Shown here piece after piece: positions 8,747 to 18,302 of a DNA stretch of 64,000 nt. Numbering within the stretch: the stretch's first letter is position 1; every line of letters begins with the position of its first letter. The translations under genes were made by a program, and so were the position numbers. The DNA comes from Alphaproteobacteria bacterium (lineage in GTDB: Bacteria > Pseudomonadota > Alphaproteobacteria > Acetobacterales > Acetobacteraceae), in contig JAFKFI010000063.1 in assembly GCA_017307285.1 (NCBI GenBank), positions 24,308-88,307 of the forward strand. Direction: 5' to 3'. The notes under the pieces were generated by a model that was not told the origin of the DNA, did no database searches, and saw only the letters and a list, made by a program, of their open reading frames with translations.

Positions 8747-10276
8747 CTACGAGGCCAGCCACTTCTCCACTTCGTGTCGCTGGATCTTGCCGGTCGTGCT
8801 GCGAGGCAGTTCGTCCACGCCGACAAAGAAGAATTGCTTGGGCCGCTTGTAGCGGGCGAGATTGGCGCGGCACGCCTCAATGAGATCGGCTTCGCTCAAC
8901 GCCTCGTCGCGGCGTGCGACGAAGGCGACCGGCACCTCGCCCCAGCGAGCGTCGGCGCGGCGCACCACTACCGCATCCGCAACGCGGGGATCGCTCAACA
9001 GAACCTGCTCGATCTCGGCGGGATAGATGTTCTCGCCGCCGGATTTGATGAGGTATTTCACCCGGTCGACGAAATCGAGCGTGCCGTCCGGGTTCCGCAC
9101 GAACACGTCGCCCATGTGGAACCAGCCGCCGCGAAAATCCTGCGCGTTGGTCTCCGGCGCGTTCCAGTAACCGCTGAACAAGGTCGGCCCGCGAAACGCG
9201 AGCTCGCCCGGCGTGCCGTCCGGCACGTCGCGATCGTCCGCGTCGACCAGTCGGAACCTGCCGATGGCACTAGGGATCTTCGGCAGGCGGGTAGGTGCCG
9301 CGCCGATCGGTACCCGGCCAGCTGAGGCCGGCGGCATTCCCGTTTCGGTCGCGCCAAAGGTGTTGGCGAAGGGCGCGCGCAGCAAGGTGGTTATCTCGGC
9401 GAGCTGGTGGCGGGGCACGAGGTCCGCCATCGCGCCGATCAGCTTGATTCCCTTTGGCTCGCAGCCGCGTTGCTTGATGCCGGCGATCATGTCCTCGACC
9501 ATGCCCGGCAGGACCGCGAGCCACCACAATCGCTCCGTTTCCACAGCGTGCAGGATACGGTCGAGGTCGTAGCCTGGAACGACGATCACCTTGCCGCCGA
9601 GGCAGAGCGCGTGGATCGACTGGTCGGCGGAGGCCATATGGAACATCGGCGGCCAGGCGACGAACACGTCGCCTGGTGCGAGGTCGAAATCGACGCAGCT
9701 CGCGGTCATGCGCGCGATCTGCGCCCGATGGCTGATCAGCGCGCCTTTCGGATTTCCCGTGGTGCCGCTGGTGTAGATGATGATGTGGCCGTCCTCGGGC
9801 TCCGCGATGATCTCCGGTTCGATGTCGGATGCGGCGGAGAGGCGCTGCTCGTACTCGTCACCAAGCGCGACGATCCCGGTGAAGCCGAGGCGCCGCGCGG
9901 TGGCGAGGTAGTCAGGCGAGACGAATACCGCTTTCGGCGTGGTGAGGCCGACGCAGTGCCGCAGCTCGGGATCGGCGAGCCGCCAGTTCAGCGCGCAGAC
10001 GATTGCCCCGAGTTTGCCGGCGGCGAAGATCAGCTCGAGATATTCGGCGCGGTTCTCCGACAGGATCGCCACCCGGTCGCCCCGGCCGATGTCGAGCGTG
10101 CCTAGCACGGCGGCGAGCCGGTTCACCCGGGCGTTGAATGCGCCGTAGGTGAATTGGCGCGCGCCATCGACGATGGCGAGGCGATCGGGATGCAGCCGGA
10201 CGCGCCCGCGCAGCAGCGCGCCGATGGTCAGGCCGGCGGCCTGCGTCGCGAGTGCTGCGTCAATGCCGCTAGTCAT
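8747..10276 (-). CDS. Class I adenylate-forming enzyme (acyl-CoA synthetase type)
   Basis: A 509-residue ANL-superfamily enzyme: phosphate loop YTSGTTGNPKG (168-178), A5-like FGATETG, A7 WFHMGDV, A8 DRVKYLIKSGGENIYPAEIE hinge, and A10 PRSTTGKIQ with catalytic Lys497. It should activate a carboxylic acid as acyl-AMP and transfer it to CoA. Its ATG overlaps the TGA of the upstream amidohydrolase by 4 bases (10273-10276), implying translational coupling and a joint pathway in which the deacylase may release the acid to be activated. Confidence 0.92.
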   Translation of the reverse strand: MTSGIDAALATQAAGLTIGALLRGRVRLHPDRLAIVDGARQFTYGAFNARVNRLAAVLGTLDIGRGDRVAILSENRAEYLELIFAAGKLGAIVCALNWRLADPELRHCVGLTTPKAVFVSPDYLATARRLGFTGIVALGDEYEQRLSAASDIEPEIIAEPEDGHIIIYTSGTTGNPKGALISHRAQIARMTASCVDFDLAPGDVFVAWPPMFHMASADQSIHALCLGGKVIVVPGYDLDRILHAVETERLWWLAVLPGMVEDMIAGIKQRGCEPKGIKLIGAMADLVPRHQLAEITTLLRAPFANTFGATETGMPPASAGRVPIGAAPTRLPKIPSAIGRFRLVDADDRDVPDGTPGELAFRGPTLFSGYWNAPETNAQDFRGGWFHMGDVFVRNPDGTLDFVDRVKYLIKSGGENIYPAEIEQVLLSDPRVADAVVVRRADARWGEVPVAFVARRDEALSEADLIEACRANLARYKRPKQFFFVGVDELPRSTTGKIQRHEVEKWLAS

Positions 10277-12003
10277 GCGGCGCGCGCGGAGGTGTCGGCG
10301 GTTGCCCCGCTGCCATGACGCAGCAGGCGGCCGGAGAAGACGTTGGTCTCGCGGTCGTTCTCGATCGTCACCGCACCGTTGACCAGGATATAGCGATAGC
10401 CGCGCGCCCGCTGTACGCGTCGCCACTCGCCGCCGGGCAGATCGTGCACGATCTCGCTCGGCAGCACCGACAAAGCCTCATAGTCGTAGACGACGATATC
10501 GGCCGGCGCGCCGGGGCGGAGCACGCCGCGATTCTCGAAGCCGGCGAGCGTCGCCGGCAGCGCGCTCAGCCGCCAATGGGCTTCCTCCAGGCTGAGCATG
10601 TTGTGCTCGCGAACCAGCTTGCACAGCGTCTCCGTCGGATACCGCCCGGCGGTGAAGAACTTCGTGTGGGCGCCGCCGTCGGAGACGCCGAACAGCACGT
10701 AGGGATCGTCGATGATGTCCTTGAGGTTCTCCAGCGACACGTTGGGCGGGGCGGCAAAGAACTCGGTGCGCAGACCGTCGGCGACCGCGATGTCGAGCAT
10801 CGCGTCCACCGGATGCTTGCCCAGCGCCTCGGCGACCTGGCCGATCGTGTGGTCCTTCCAGCGCTCGGTCTCCGCCGTGCACGGGCCGGTGACGACGATA
10901 TCCTTGATCGGCCCGGTGACGGTGAGCGGCACTTGTCCGCGCAGTGATGGCCGGCGAGCGGGATCGGCCAGTTTCGCGAGCCGCTCCTCGACGCTACCGA
11001 GTGTTGCCTCTCTCCATGCGGGGCGATCGTCCCACAGGTTCCAGTCCTCGAAGGTGAAGGCGAAGCCGGCATCGGTGGTGACGCCCTGGCCATAGACGCG
11101 GATGCCGCGCTCGCGGCAGCTCGCCAGCCACTTCAGCCCGGCCCGGTGGACTTCCGGCTTGTGGTCGTACGCTTGCACCACGTTCCACAGCAGCGGCCGG
11201 CCGCTCAGGGTGGCGAGCCGTTCCATGTGGCCGCGATCGTGCTCGATGCTGCCTGATGATATCGTCATCTGCATGAAGCCCTGGTTGCGCTTGCCGAGCA
11301 CACCGGCGAGCGCCTCGCAGGTGGCGTCGTGCATCACGTCCGTCACCATCGGCGTGCCGTCATAGTCGAGCTGCACCGCCGAGGGACCGTCCGGCAGCAG
11401 GCGTTGCGCCGACCAGCCATGCGCGCCAGCCTCGAGCGCCTCCTCGAATAGGCGACAGAGCTCGGCGTGCTCGGCCTCCGTCGGCATCCGCCCGGCCTTG
11501 GCATCATCGAAGCCGAGCACCGAGATCAACAACGGTGCGACGGGAACATAGGGAAGAATGTTCATCGCCTTGGGCGCGCGCTCGACGCTGTCGAGATATT
11601 CCGGGAAACTCACCCAGTCCCACGGCATTCCCTGTTTCATCGAGGCGAAGGGAATCGCCTCGACGCGCGTCATGCTCATCATCGCGCGTTCGCGCATCTC
11701 GGGCGCGACCGGGGCGAAGCCGAAGCCGCAATTGCCGATCACCACCGAGGTGACGCCGTGCCAGCCGGACAGCGTGCAGTACGGGTCCCAGAACAGTTGC
11801 GCGTCGTAATGCGTGTGCAGATCGATAAAGCCGGGAGCGACGTGCAAACCCTCGGCGTCGAGCACGCGCGCCGCGTCGGCTTCGTCGATGCGGCCGATCG
11901 CCGCGATGACGCCGTCGCGGATCGCGATGTCCCCGCGATAGCGTGGCACCCGCGAGCCGTCGAAGATCAGCCCGTTCTTCAGCACAATGTCGTATCGCGA
12001 CAT
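10273..12003 (-). CDS. N-acyl-D-amino-acid deacylase-type amidohydrolase
   Basis: A 576-residue metal-dependent amidohydrolase (family 3). It begins with a small beta domain (YDIVLKNGLIFDGS), then the GFIDLHTHYDAQLFWDP metal site (His63, His65), GNCGFGFAP, a later GVSDGGAHTKFF, and closes with GAPADIVVYD and YRYILVNG. Family members remove acyl groups from N-acyl-D-amino acids or related ureido compounds. The ATG at 12003 is the family start. It is first in a two-gene minus-strand operon and is divergent from a second acyl-CoA ligase across 145 bases, so the two units may share a control region. Confidence 0.9.
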   Translation of the reverse strand: MSRYDIVLKNGLIFDGSRVPRYRGDIAIRDGVIAAIGRIDEADAARVLDAEGLHVAPGFIDLHTHYDAQLFWDPYCTLSGWHGVTSVVIGNCGFGFAPVAPEMRERAMMSMTRVEAIPFASMKQGMPWDWVSFPEYLDSVERAPKAMNILPYVPVAPLLISVLGFDDAKAGRMPTEAEHAELCRLFEEALEAGAHGWSAQRLLPDGPSAVQLDYDGTPMVTDVMHDATCEALAGVLGKRNQGFMQMTISSGSIEHDRGHMERLATLSGRPLLWNVVQAYDHKPEVHRAGLKWLASCRERGIRVYGQGVTTDAGFAFTFEDWNLWDDRPAWREATLGSVEERLAKLADPARRPSLRGQVPLTVTGPIKDIVVTGPCTAETERWKDHTIGQVAEALGKHPVDAMLDIAVADGLRTEFFAAPPNVSLENLKDIIDDPYVLFGVSDGGAHTKFFTAGRYPTETLCKLVREHNMLSLEEAHWRLSALPATLAGFENRGVLRPGAPADIVVYDYEALSVLPSEIVHDLPGGEWRRVQRARGYRYILVNGAVTIENDRETNVFSGRLLRHGSGATADTSARAA

Positions 12004-12148
12004 GGACGTCCCAGCTCCCGCATTTTTGCCGAGGTTAGGCGGTAAGCTCGCGCACCGGCAAGCCTCGCGGCTCCCCCTCTGGGCCGGAAACTTGTTGCGG
12101 ATTGTGCCGACCCATATCACTGTTTCCGCGCGATCTGAGGAGGGTGCC

Positions 12149-13717
12149 ATGAGCGAGTTCTATGGCTGCCGGACCTTGGGTGAGGTCTTGACGCGCCAAG
12201 CGCGGGCGCGGCCCGAGGCGGTCGCCATGATCTTCGAGGAACGTGTCACGCGCTATGGCGAACTGGAGGCGCGCGCGCACCAGGTCGCCAACGCGCTCGC
12301 GGCGATGGGCCTCGGCCCGCGGGACCGGGTGGCCTATCTCGGCAAGAACTCCGATCTGTTCTTCGAGCTGCTGTTCGGCGCGGCGAAGGGCAACGTCGTG
12401 CTGGTGCCGATGAATTGGCGGCTCGCACTGCCCGAGATGAGGACGGTGCTGCACGATGCGGCGGTCTCCGTGCTGTTCGTCGGACGTGCTTTCGGCGAGG
12501 TTGCGGCGCAGCTCCAGGTGCCGGGGCTCGAACGCTTCGTCTCGATGGACGGCGCCGATACTGCGTGGCCCGATTTCGAGGCATGGCGTGACGCGCAATC
12601 GAGCGAGCCCCAAGAGATCGCCATCGACCCGAACGACACCGCGCTGCAACTCTATACGTCCGGCACCACCGGGCTTCCCAAAGGCGTGGAACTCACCAGC
12701 CGGAACATCATGACGTTCCTAGATTGCTATGAATCGCCCGACGTGCTGCGGCTTACGCCGGATGACGTGTCGCTGGTCAGCCTACCGGTGTTTCATTTCG
12801 CCGGGGTCGGCGTCGGGCTTATGTGCCTCGCGCAGGGTGCGCGGACTGTCATTCTCGAGGAGGTCAACGTCGCGCGCATCGTCGAGAGCATCGAGCGGCA
12901 CAGGCTCACGGCCTTTGTGATGGTGCCCGCGGTGATCCTGATGGTGGTGCAGCATTGCGAGACACAGCCGGCGGATGTCAGCTCGGTGCGGCACTTGACC
13001 TATGGTGCGTCGCCGATTGCGGAGGATGTACTGCGCCGCGCGATGCGCGTGTTTGCCAACGCCGGGTTCTGCCAAGTCTACGGCTCGACCGAAAGCGGCG
13101 CGGTCGCAACCTTCCTGGCGCCCGAGCACCATGATCCGGCGCGCGGCAAGCTGCGCTCCTGCGGGCATGGGTATCCGGGGATCGGATTGCGCGTCGTCGA
13201 TCCGGACGGCAATGCACTGCCGAGCGGCGAAATCGGCGAGATCGTGGTGCGGGGGCCGTGCGTGATGAAGGGCTATTGGCGCAACCCGCAAGCGACGGCG
13301 GCGGCGTTCTTCCCCGATGGCTGGTTGCGCACCGGCGATGCGGGGTATTTCGATGAGGCGGGATTTCTCTACATCTACGATCGCGTCAAGGACATGATCG
13401 TGACCGGTGCTGAGAATGTCTATCCGGCGGAGGTCGAGAATGCGCTGTTTGGCCATCCGGCGATTGCCGACGCCGCCGTGATCGGCGTGCCCGATGCGCG
13501 CTGGGGCGAGGCGGTCAAGGCCATCGTGGTCCTGCGGCCTGGCGTAGAGGCGACGGCGGAGGACATTATTGGCTACGCCCGCGAGCGCATCGCAGGATTC
13601 AAGCTGCCGAAATCGGTGGATTTCGTCGAGGCGCTACCGCGCAACCCGACCGGAAAGGTGCTGCGCAGGCAGCTGCGCGAACCTTATTGGCGAGGCCACG
13701 AGCGTCGCGTGAGCTAG
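12149..13717 (+). CDS. Acyl-CoA synthetase (AMP-binding, FadD-like)
   Basis: A 522-residue ANL enzyme: LYTSGTTGLPKG loop (168-179), VYGSTESG, GWLRTGDAGYFDE, DRVKDMIVTGAENVYPAEVE and PRNPTGKVLRR with catalytic Lys503. It differs clearly from the ligase on the other side of the amidohydrolase, so it is not a recent duplicate. The ATG at 12149 follows GAGGAGGG. The likely role is activation of a fatty or aromatic acid. Confidence 0.92.
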   Translation: MSEFYGCRTLGEVLTRQARARPEAVAMIFEERVTRYGELEARAHQVANALAAMGLGPRDRVAYLGKNSDLFFELLFGAAKGNVVLVPMNWRLALPEMRTVLHDAAVSVLFVGRAFGEVAAQLQVPGLERFVSMDGADTAWPDFEAWRDAQSSEPQEIAIDPNDTALQLYTSGTTGLPKGVELTSRNIMTFLDCYESPDVLRLTPDDVSLVSLPVFHFAGVGVGLMCLAQGARTVILEEVNVARIVESIERHRLTAFVMVPAVILMVVQHCETQPADVSSVRHLTYGASPIAEDVLRRAMRVFANAGFCQVYGSTESGAVATFLAPEHHDPARGKLRSCGHGYPGIGLRVVDPDGNALPSGEIGEIVVRGPCVMKGYWRNPQATAAAFFPDGWLRTGDAGYFDEAGFLYIYDRVKDMIVTGAENVYPAEVENALFGHPAIADAAVIGVPDARWGEAVKAIVVLRPGVEATAEDIIGYARERIAGFKLPKSVDFVEALPRNPTGKVLRRQLREPYWRGHERRVS

Positions 13718-13788
13718 CGTCCGCGGCACCGCATTGCGGATCGCGATGGGAATGATAAGGTCGCGAGACAATAGACGGGATGGAAGCG

Positions 13789-14442
13789 ATGCGAGCAATC
13801 GTTCTTGCGGCCGCTGCTTTGGCCGCCGCGATCTCTGCGCTGCCGCAGGTGGCCCAAGCGGTTATCGTGGACGGCGGCACGCTGCAAACCGACGGCACCA
13901 ACACCACCGTTGACTTGTATTATTTCAACCTGAGCCAGAATGGCAGCTTCACTCCCGGGCTCGCGGAGCTCCCCGTGAACCCGCCACCGGTCAGTCATCC
14001 CGCGATCAAGCTCTATCGCGCGGGCGGGCCAGGAGCGGGCATGCTCGTTGCCGCGGCGAACGCCACCGCCGCGGGTCACGTCACCCTGAACGCCAACCTT
14101 CTGGCCGGCGACTACATCATGGTCGTTTCCGAGTACCTGCTGGCAGCCGGGAATTTCGGGCCGCTCAACCCCGATGCCGTCAACAAGGTCGGCTATCAAT
14201 ACGAGTTCGGCATCTCGGGCGGCGAGGATCAATACATCTCGAGCGCGTGCGATTATACAGGAAACCTGAACGGCACCTTCACGCTCAAGGCGGGCTTGCC
14301 GAGCTGCGGTGCGACGCCGCTCTTGCCCACCTACCAGCCGAGCGTCCCCGAGCCGGATAGCTTCGCGGTGCTGGCGATCGGCTTGCTCGGATTGGGAACG
14401 ATCTTCGCGGCGTCCCGGCTCGTGCCGTCTCGTACCGGCTGA
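13789..14442 (+). CDS. Exported protein with PEP-CTERM-like sorting signal
   Basis: A 217-residue protein. Residues 1-23 form a signal peptide (hydrophobic Ala-rich core, QVAQA before the likely cleavage site). The mature part is polar, with Asn/Thr-rich beta-type sequence and two Cys in the segment SACDYTG...GLPSCG. The C-terminus has VPEPDSFAVLAIGLLGLGTI followed by a basic tail (SRLVPSR), the layout of an exosortase-processed PEP-CTERM signal. The ATG at 13789 has GGGA 8 bases upstream; an ATG at 13780 has no spacing for that site. No exosortase gene is present here. Function unknown. Confidence 0.75.
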   Translation: MRAIVLAAAALAAAISALPQVAQAVIVDGGTLQTDGTNTTVDLYYFNLSQNGSFTPGLAELPVNPPPVSHPAIKLYRAGGPGAGMLVAAANATAAGHVTLNANLLAGDYIMVVSEYLLAAGNFGPLNPDAVNKVGYQYEFGISGGEDQYISSACDYTGNLNGTFTLKAGLPSCGATPLLPTYQPSVPEPDSFAVLAIGLLGLGTIFAASRLVPSRTG

Positions 14443-14517
14443 CGCCCGACCCCGCCTCGGTGCTTGCACCTTTGGCGGTGCCACGTTCAACTTCTGGGAC
14501 ACAGGCGGGAACGCGGC

Positions 14518-16587
14518 ATGGTCTGGCGGATCGGGATCGACATCGGCGGAACGTTCACCGACGTTGCGCTGGTCGATGAAGCAAGTGGACGGATCGGCGT
14601 CGCTAAGCTTCTGACCACGCCGCATGATTTCGGTGAGGCGGTGGTCGAGGGCATCCGGCAGGGATTAGCGGCGGAGCGGATCGACCCTGCCGAGGTCGCG
14701 CTGCTGTCGCACGCCACCACGGTCGTCACCAACGCGCTGCTGGAACAGAAGGGCGCGCGGGCCGGCTTCGTGTCGACGCGCGGCTTTCGCGATCTGCTGG
14801 AGCTGCGACGTTCCTCGCGCGTCGATCTATACGATCTGTTCCAGGACGGCCCGTCGGTGCTGGTGCCGCGCCGCTGGCGCTACGAGATCACCGAGCGGAT
14901 CGACGCACAGGGCGAGGTCGTCACGCCACTCGCGGGAGACGAAATCCCGGCGCTGGTCGAGGCGATCCGGCGCGACGGATTGCAGACGGTCGGCGTGTCG
15001 TTCCTGTTTTCCTTCCTGAACGACGCGCACGAGCGGCGCGTCGGGGAGGCGCTGCGCCGCGCGCTGCCGGATGTCGGCATATTTCTGTCCTGCGAGGTGC
15101 TGCCGGAAATCCGCGAGTTCGAGCGTGCGAGCACGACGGCGGTGTGCGCCTATGTTGGTCCGCTGCTGGCCGGATATCTCGACCGGTTGCAGCGCGCCGT
15201 CTCCGCACTCGGTTTGCCGTCGTTGCACGTGATGGGATCGAGCGGCGGCGTGCTCGACATTGCCGAGGCGCTGCGGATGCCCGCCGCGGTGGTTGAATCC
15301 GGCCCGGCCGCCGGCGTGGTCGCCGCCGCTGTCGTTGGCCGGCAGATCGGCGTGCCGAACCTGATTTCGTTCGACATGGGCGGCACCACGGCGAAGGCAA
15401 GCCTTATTGCCGGTGGCGAGGTGGCGGTGACGGCGGAATACGAGGTGGGCGGCGCGGGGAGCGCCAATCGCTGGCTGCACGGCACCGGCCACCCGATTCG
15501 CGTCCCTGTCATCGATCTCGCCGAGGTTAGCGCCGGCGGCGGCAGCATCGCCTGGGTCGATCCCGGCGGCGCGCTGAAGGTGGGGCCGCACAGCGCGGGC
15601 GCCGATCCAGGACCGGCCGCCTATGGACGTGGCGGCACGCGGCCGACCGTGACGGATGCCAACGTGGTGCTCGGCTATCTCGATCGCGACTTTCTGCTGG
15701 GCGGCGACCTGCGCATCGACCTCCCGGCGGCCGAGACGGCGATCGCGACGGTGGGCGAACCGCTTGGACTGGGTGTGGCGGAAACCGCCGCGCGCATCAT
15801 CGAGATCGTCAACGCCAACATGGCGCAGGCGCTGCGCATTGTGTCGATCGAGCGCGGCCACGATCCGCAGGAGTTTTCCCTGATCGCGTTCGGTGGCGCG
15901 GGGCCGGTTCATGCGGCGTTCCTCGCAGCCGAGCTGCTGGTGCCCGAGGTGATCGTGCCGCCGGCGCCGGGCGCGTTCTCGGCCCTCGGGCTCGTCGCGA
16001 CGGATTTGCGGCGGGATTACTCGCGCACGTTGTACGCCGATCTCGCGACGCTCGCCCCGGAGCGCCTTGCCGAGGCGGTGGCTGGTATGGAGCGCGAGGG
16101 GCTGGCGATGCTGGCCGCGGCGGGGGTGCCCGAACAGCGGCGCGACCTGCTGCGGCTCGCGGATGTGCGCTACCGGCGCCAGGCATACGAGCTCACGGTG
16201 GCGATCCCGCCCGGCGCCATCACCCGCGACAGCATCGACGCGGTGGCGGCGGCGTTCCACGACAAGCACGAACAGACCTATGGCCATGCCAACCACGAGG
16301 AGGCGGTGCAGCTCGTCAACCTGCGGCTCACCGCGCTCGGCCGGCTGCCCGGCATGACGCTGGTGCAGCGCACGGAGGCGAGCGCCGCTCGAATCAAGCA
16401 GCGCAACGTGTGGTTCTCCGAATACGGTTTCATCGCCTGTCCGGCGTATTGGCGCGATGGGCTGACGGCCGGCACGCGCCTCGACGGGCCGGCGATCGTC
16501 GAGGCGATGGACAGTACCGCGGTGCTGCCGCCCGGCTGGACTGCGGCGGTGGATGAGCAAGGCTATATCCGGATGCGGAGGAACTGA
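14518..16587 (+). CDS. hyuA: Hydantoinase/oxoprolinase subunit A
   Basis: A 689-residue protein. It opens with the Hydant_A_N ATPase-fold motif IGIDIGGTFTDVALVD, has SHATTVVTNALLEQKGA, the mid-protein SFDMGGTTAKASLI phosphate motif, SAGGGSIAWVD, and a C-terminal FGGAGPVHA block. This family, with its B subunit, carries out ATP-dependent opening of cyclic amides (5-oxoproline, N-methylhydantoin) or acetone/acetophenone carboxylation. The start at 14518 places the first strand at residue 4. The B subunit follows after 3 bases. Confidence 0.95.
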   Translation: MVWRIGIDIGGTFTDVALVDEASGRIGVAKLLTTPHDFGEAVVEGIRQGLAAERIDPAEVALLSHATTVVTNALLEQKGARAGFVSTRGFRDLLELRRSSRVDLYDLFQDGPSVLVPRRWRYEITERIDAQGEVVTPLAGDEIPALVEAIRRDGLQTVGVSFLFSFLNDAHERRVGEALRRALPDVGIFLSCEVLPEIREFERASTTAVCAYVGPLLAGYLDRLQRAVSALGLPSLHVMGSSGGVLDIAEALRMPAAVVESGPAAGVVAAAVVGRQIGVPNLISFDMGGTTAKASLIAGGEVAVTAEYEVGGAGSANRWLHGTGHPIRVPVIDLAEVSAGGGSIAWVDPGGALKVGPHSAGADPGPAAYGRGGTRPTVTDANVVLGYLDRDFLLGGDLRIDLPAAETAIATVGEPLGLGVAETAARIIEIVNANMAQALRIVSIERGHDPQEFSLIAFGGAGPVHAAFLAAELLVPEVIVPPAPGAFSALGLVATDLRRDYSRTLYADLATLAPERLAEAVAGMEREGLAMLAAAGVPEQRRDLLRLADVRYRRQAYELTVAIPPGAITRDSIDAVAAAFHDKHEQTYGHANHEEAVQLVNLRLTALGRLPGMTLVQRTEASAARIKQRNVWFSEYGFIACPAYWRDGLTAGTRLDGPAIVEAMDSTAVLPPGWTAAVDEQGYIRMRRN

Positions 16588-16590
16588 GCC

Positions 16591-18291
16591 GTGCCCGACA
16601 CACAGCCCTTCCGCTTGCGGACGGACCCGGCGCGCTTCGAGGTGGTGAAGAACGCGCTCTACGCCGCGGCCGAGGAAATGAAGATCGTCCTTGCCAAGAC
16701 GGCGTATTCGCCGCTGCTGAAGGTCGCCGGTGACTATTCCTGCGGCATCTTCGACCGCGCTGGCAACATGGTGGCGCAGGGGCCGGATTTGCCGATCCAT
16801 CTCGGCTCGATGCCCGATGCGGTGCGCGCTGTGGTGCAGGCGTTTCCCGAGGTATTGCCGGGCGATGTTTTCATCCACAACGACCCGTATCAGGGCGGCT
16901 CGCACCTGCCGGACGTCAACGTGGTGGCACCCGCGTTTCTCGATGACCGGCTGCTCGGCTTCGGCTGCGTCCGGGCGCACTGGCCCGATATTGGCAGCGC
17001 AACGCCGGGCAGCTATGGCGCGGTGACGGAGATCTACGGCGAGGGGCTGCGGTTGCCGCCGGTGCGGCTTTATCGCGGGGGAAAGCCGGAGCCGGGGATC
17101 GAGGCGATCATCTTTGCCAATGTCCGCACGCCGTCCGAGCGGCTGGGCGATTTGCGCGCGCAGGTCGCGGCGTGCTGGCGGGCGGGGCAGCGGATGGCCG
17201 CACTCGCCCGCAAATACGGCGCAGACGAGCTGCTCGGCATCATGGACGAGGTGCTGGACTATTCCGAGACGATGATGCGTGCGGCGCTTGCGACGTTGCC
17301 GGACGGCGAGGCCAGCTTCGAGGACATCCTCGACGGCGACGGCGTATTGGCGCCCGGGGCGGCCGAGGACGAGACCTTCCGGATCAAGCTTCGCATCGCC
17401 AAGCGCGGCGACACGATCACGGCGGATTTCGCGGGCTCCGACCCGCAGGTGCCGGGGCCGATGAACGCGCCGCTGACCGTCACGGCGTCGGGCGTGTTCT
17501 GCGCGCTCAAGATGATCGCCGACCCGCACAGCCTCATCCCACCCAATTCCGGCTGCTGGCGGCCGGTGCAAGTATTGGCGCCCGAGGGCTCCGTGGTGAA
17601 CGCGCGGCTGCCGGCGCCGGTCGTGTACGCGAATCACGAGATTTCGCATCGCGTCGCCGAGATGGTGATGGCGGCGATGGCGCGGATCACGCCGTCGACG
17701 GTGATGGCGGGATCGCAGGGCACCTCGGCGATCATGACGTTCGGCGGTGTCGACTACCGCACCGGCGAGCGTTACGTGAGCTACGAATCGGTGAAGGGCG
17801 GCTTCGGCGCGCGGCCCACCAAGGACGGCATCAACGGCGTGGCGAGCACCGTCACCAACATGTCCAACACGCCGATCGAGATGATCGAGATGAGTTTTCC
17901 GGTGCGCGTCGAGGAATACGCGCTGCTGCCCGACACCGGCGGCGCGGGCACCTGGCGCGGTGGGCTCGGCGTGCGCCGGGTGTGGCGAGTGCTGGAACAG
18001 GATTCCCATGCCGCGGTGTGCTGCGAGCGCACCGTCACGCCGCCCTTCGGATTGGCAGGCGGCCTCGCTGGTGCACCGGCGCGGCTCATGCTGGAATTGC
18101 CCGATGGCTCGTCGAGAAAGCTCGTGAGCAAGGGCGGCTTCATCGCGCCGACGGGATCGCGCGTGGTGATGGAGGCGCCCGGATCGGGCGGCTACGGGCC
18201 GCCATCCGGGCGGGATCGCGCGCAACTCGCGGAGGATGTGCGTGACGGCTACGTCACGGAAGCGTCCGCGCAACGCGACTACGGCACGTGA
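16591..18291 (+). CDS. hyuB: Hydantoinase B/oxoprolinase subunit
   Basis: A 566-residue HyuB-type protein: early VVKNALYAAAEEMKIVLAKTAYSPLL, then GDVFIHNDPYQGGSHLPDV, GCVRAHWPDIGS and a C-terminal GGAGTWRGGLGVRRVW block, ending in the GSGGYGPP motif. It starts with GTG 3 bases after the hyuA stop, with GGAGGAAC overlapping the end of hyuA as ribosome-binding site. The substrate of the A-B pair cannot be read from sequence. Confidence 0.95.
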   Translation: MPDTQPFRLRTDPARFEVVKNALYAAAEEMKIVLAKTAYSPLLKVAGDYSCGIFDRAGNMVAQGPDLPIHLGSMPDAVRAVVQAFPEVLPGDVFIHNDPYQGGSHLPDVNVVAPAFLDDRLLGFGCVRAHWPDIGSATPGSYGAVTEIYGEGLRLPPVRLYRGGKPEPGIEAIIFANVRTPSERLGDLRAQVAACWRAGQRMAALARKYGADELLGIMDEVLDYSETMMRAALATLPDGEASFEDILDGDGVLAPGAAEDETFRIKLRIAKRGDTITADFAGSDPQVPGPMNAPLTVTASGVFCALKMIADPHSLIPPNSGCWRPVQVLAPEGSVVNARLPAPVVYANHEISHRVAEMVMAAMARITPSTVMAGSQGTSAIMTFGGVDYRTGERYVSYESVKGGFGARPTKDGINGVASTVTNMSNTPIEMIEMSFPVRVEEYALLPDTGGAGTWRGGLGVRRVWRVLEQDSHAAVCCERTVTPPFGLAGGLAGAPARLMLELPDGSSRKLVSKGGFIAPTGSRVVMEAPGSGGYGPPSGRDRAQLAEDVRDGYVTEASAQRDYGT

Positions 18292-18302
18292 AGGAGACCG
18301 GC

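Noticed and set aside
14827..18273. Minus-strand open frame of 1148 codons opposite hyuA and hyuB
   Set aside because: It is His/Arg/Gln-rich without domains and mirrors the codon structure of the two real genes. GC-rich third positions keep the antisense frame open.
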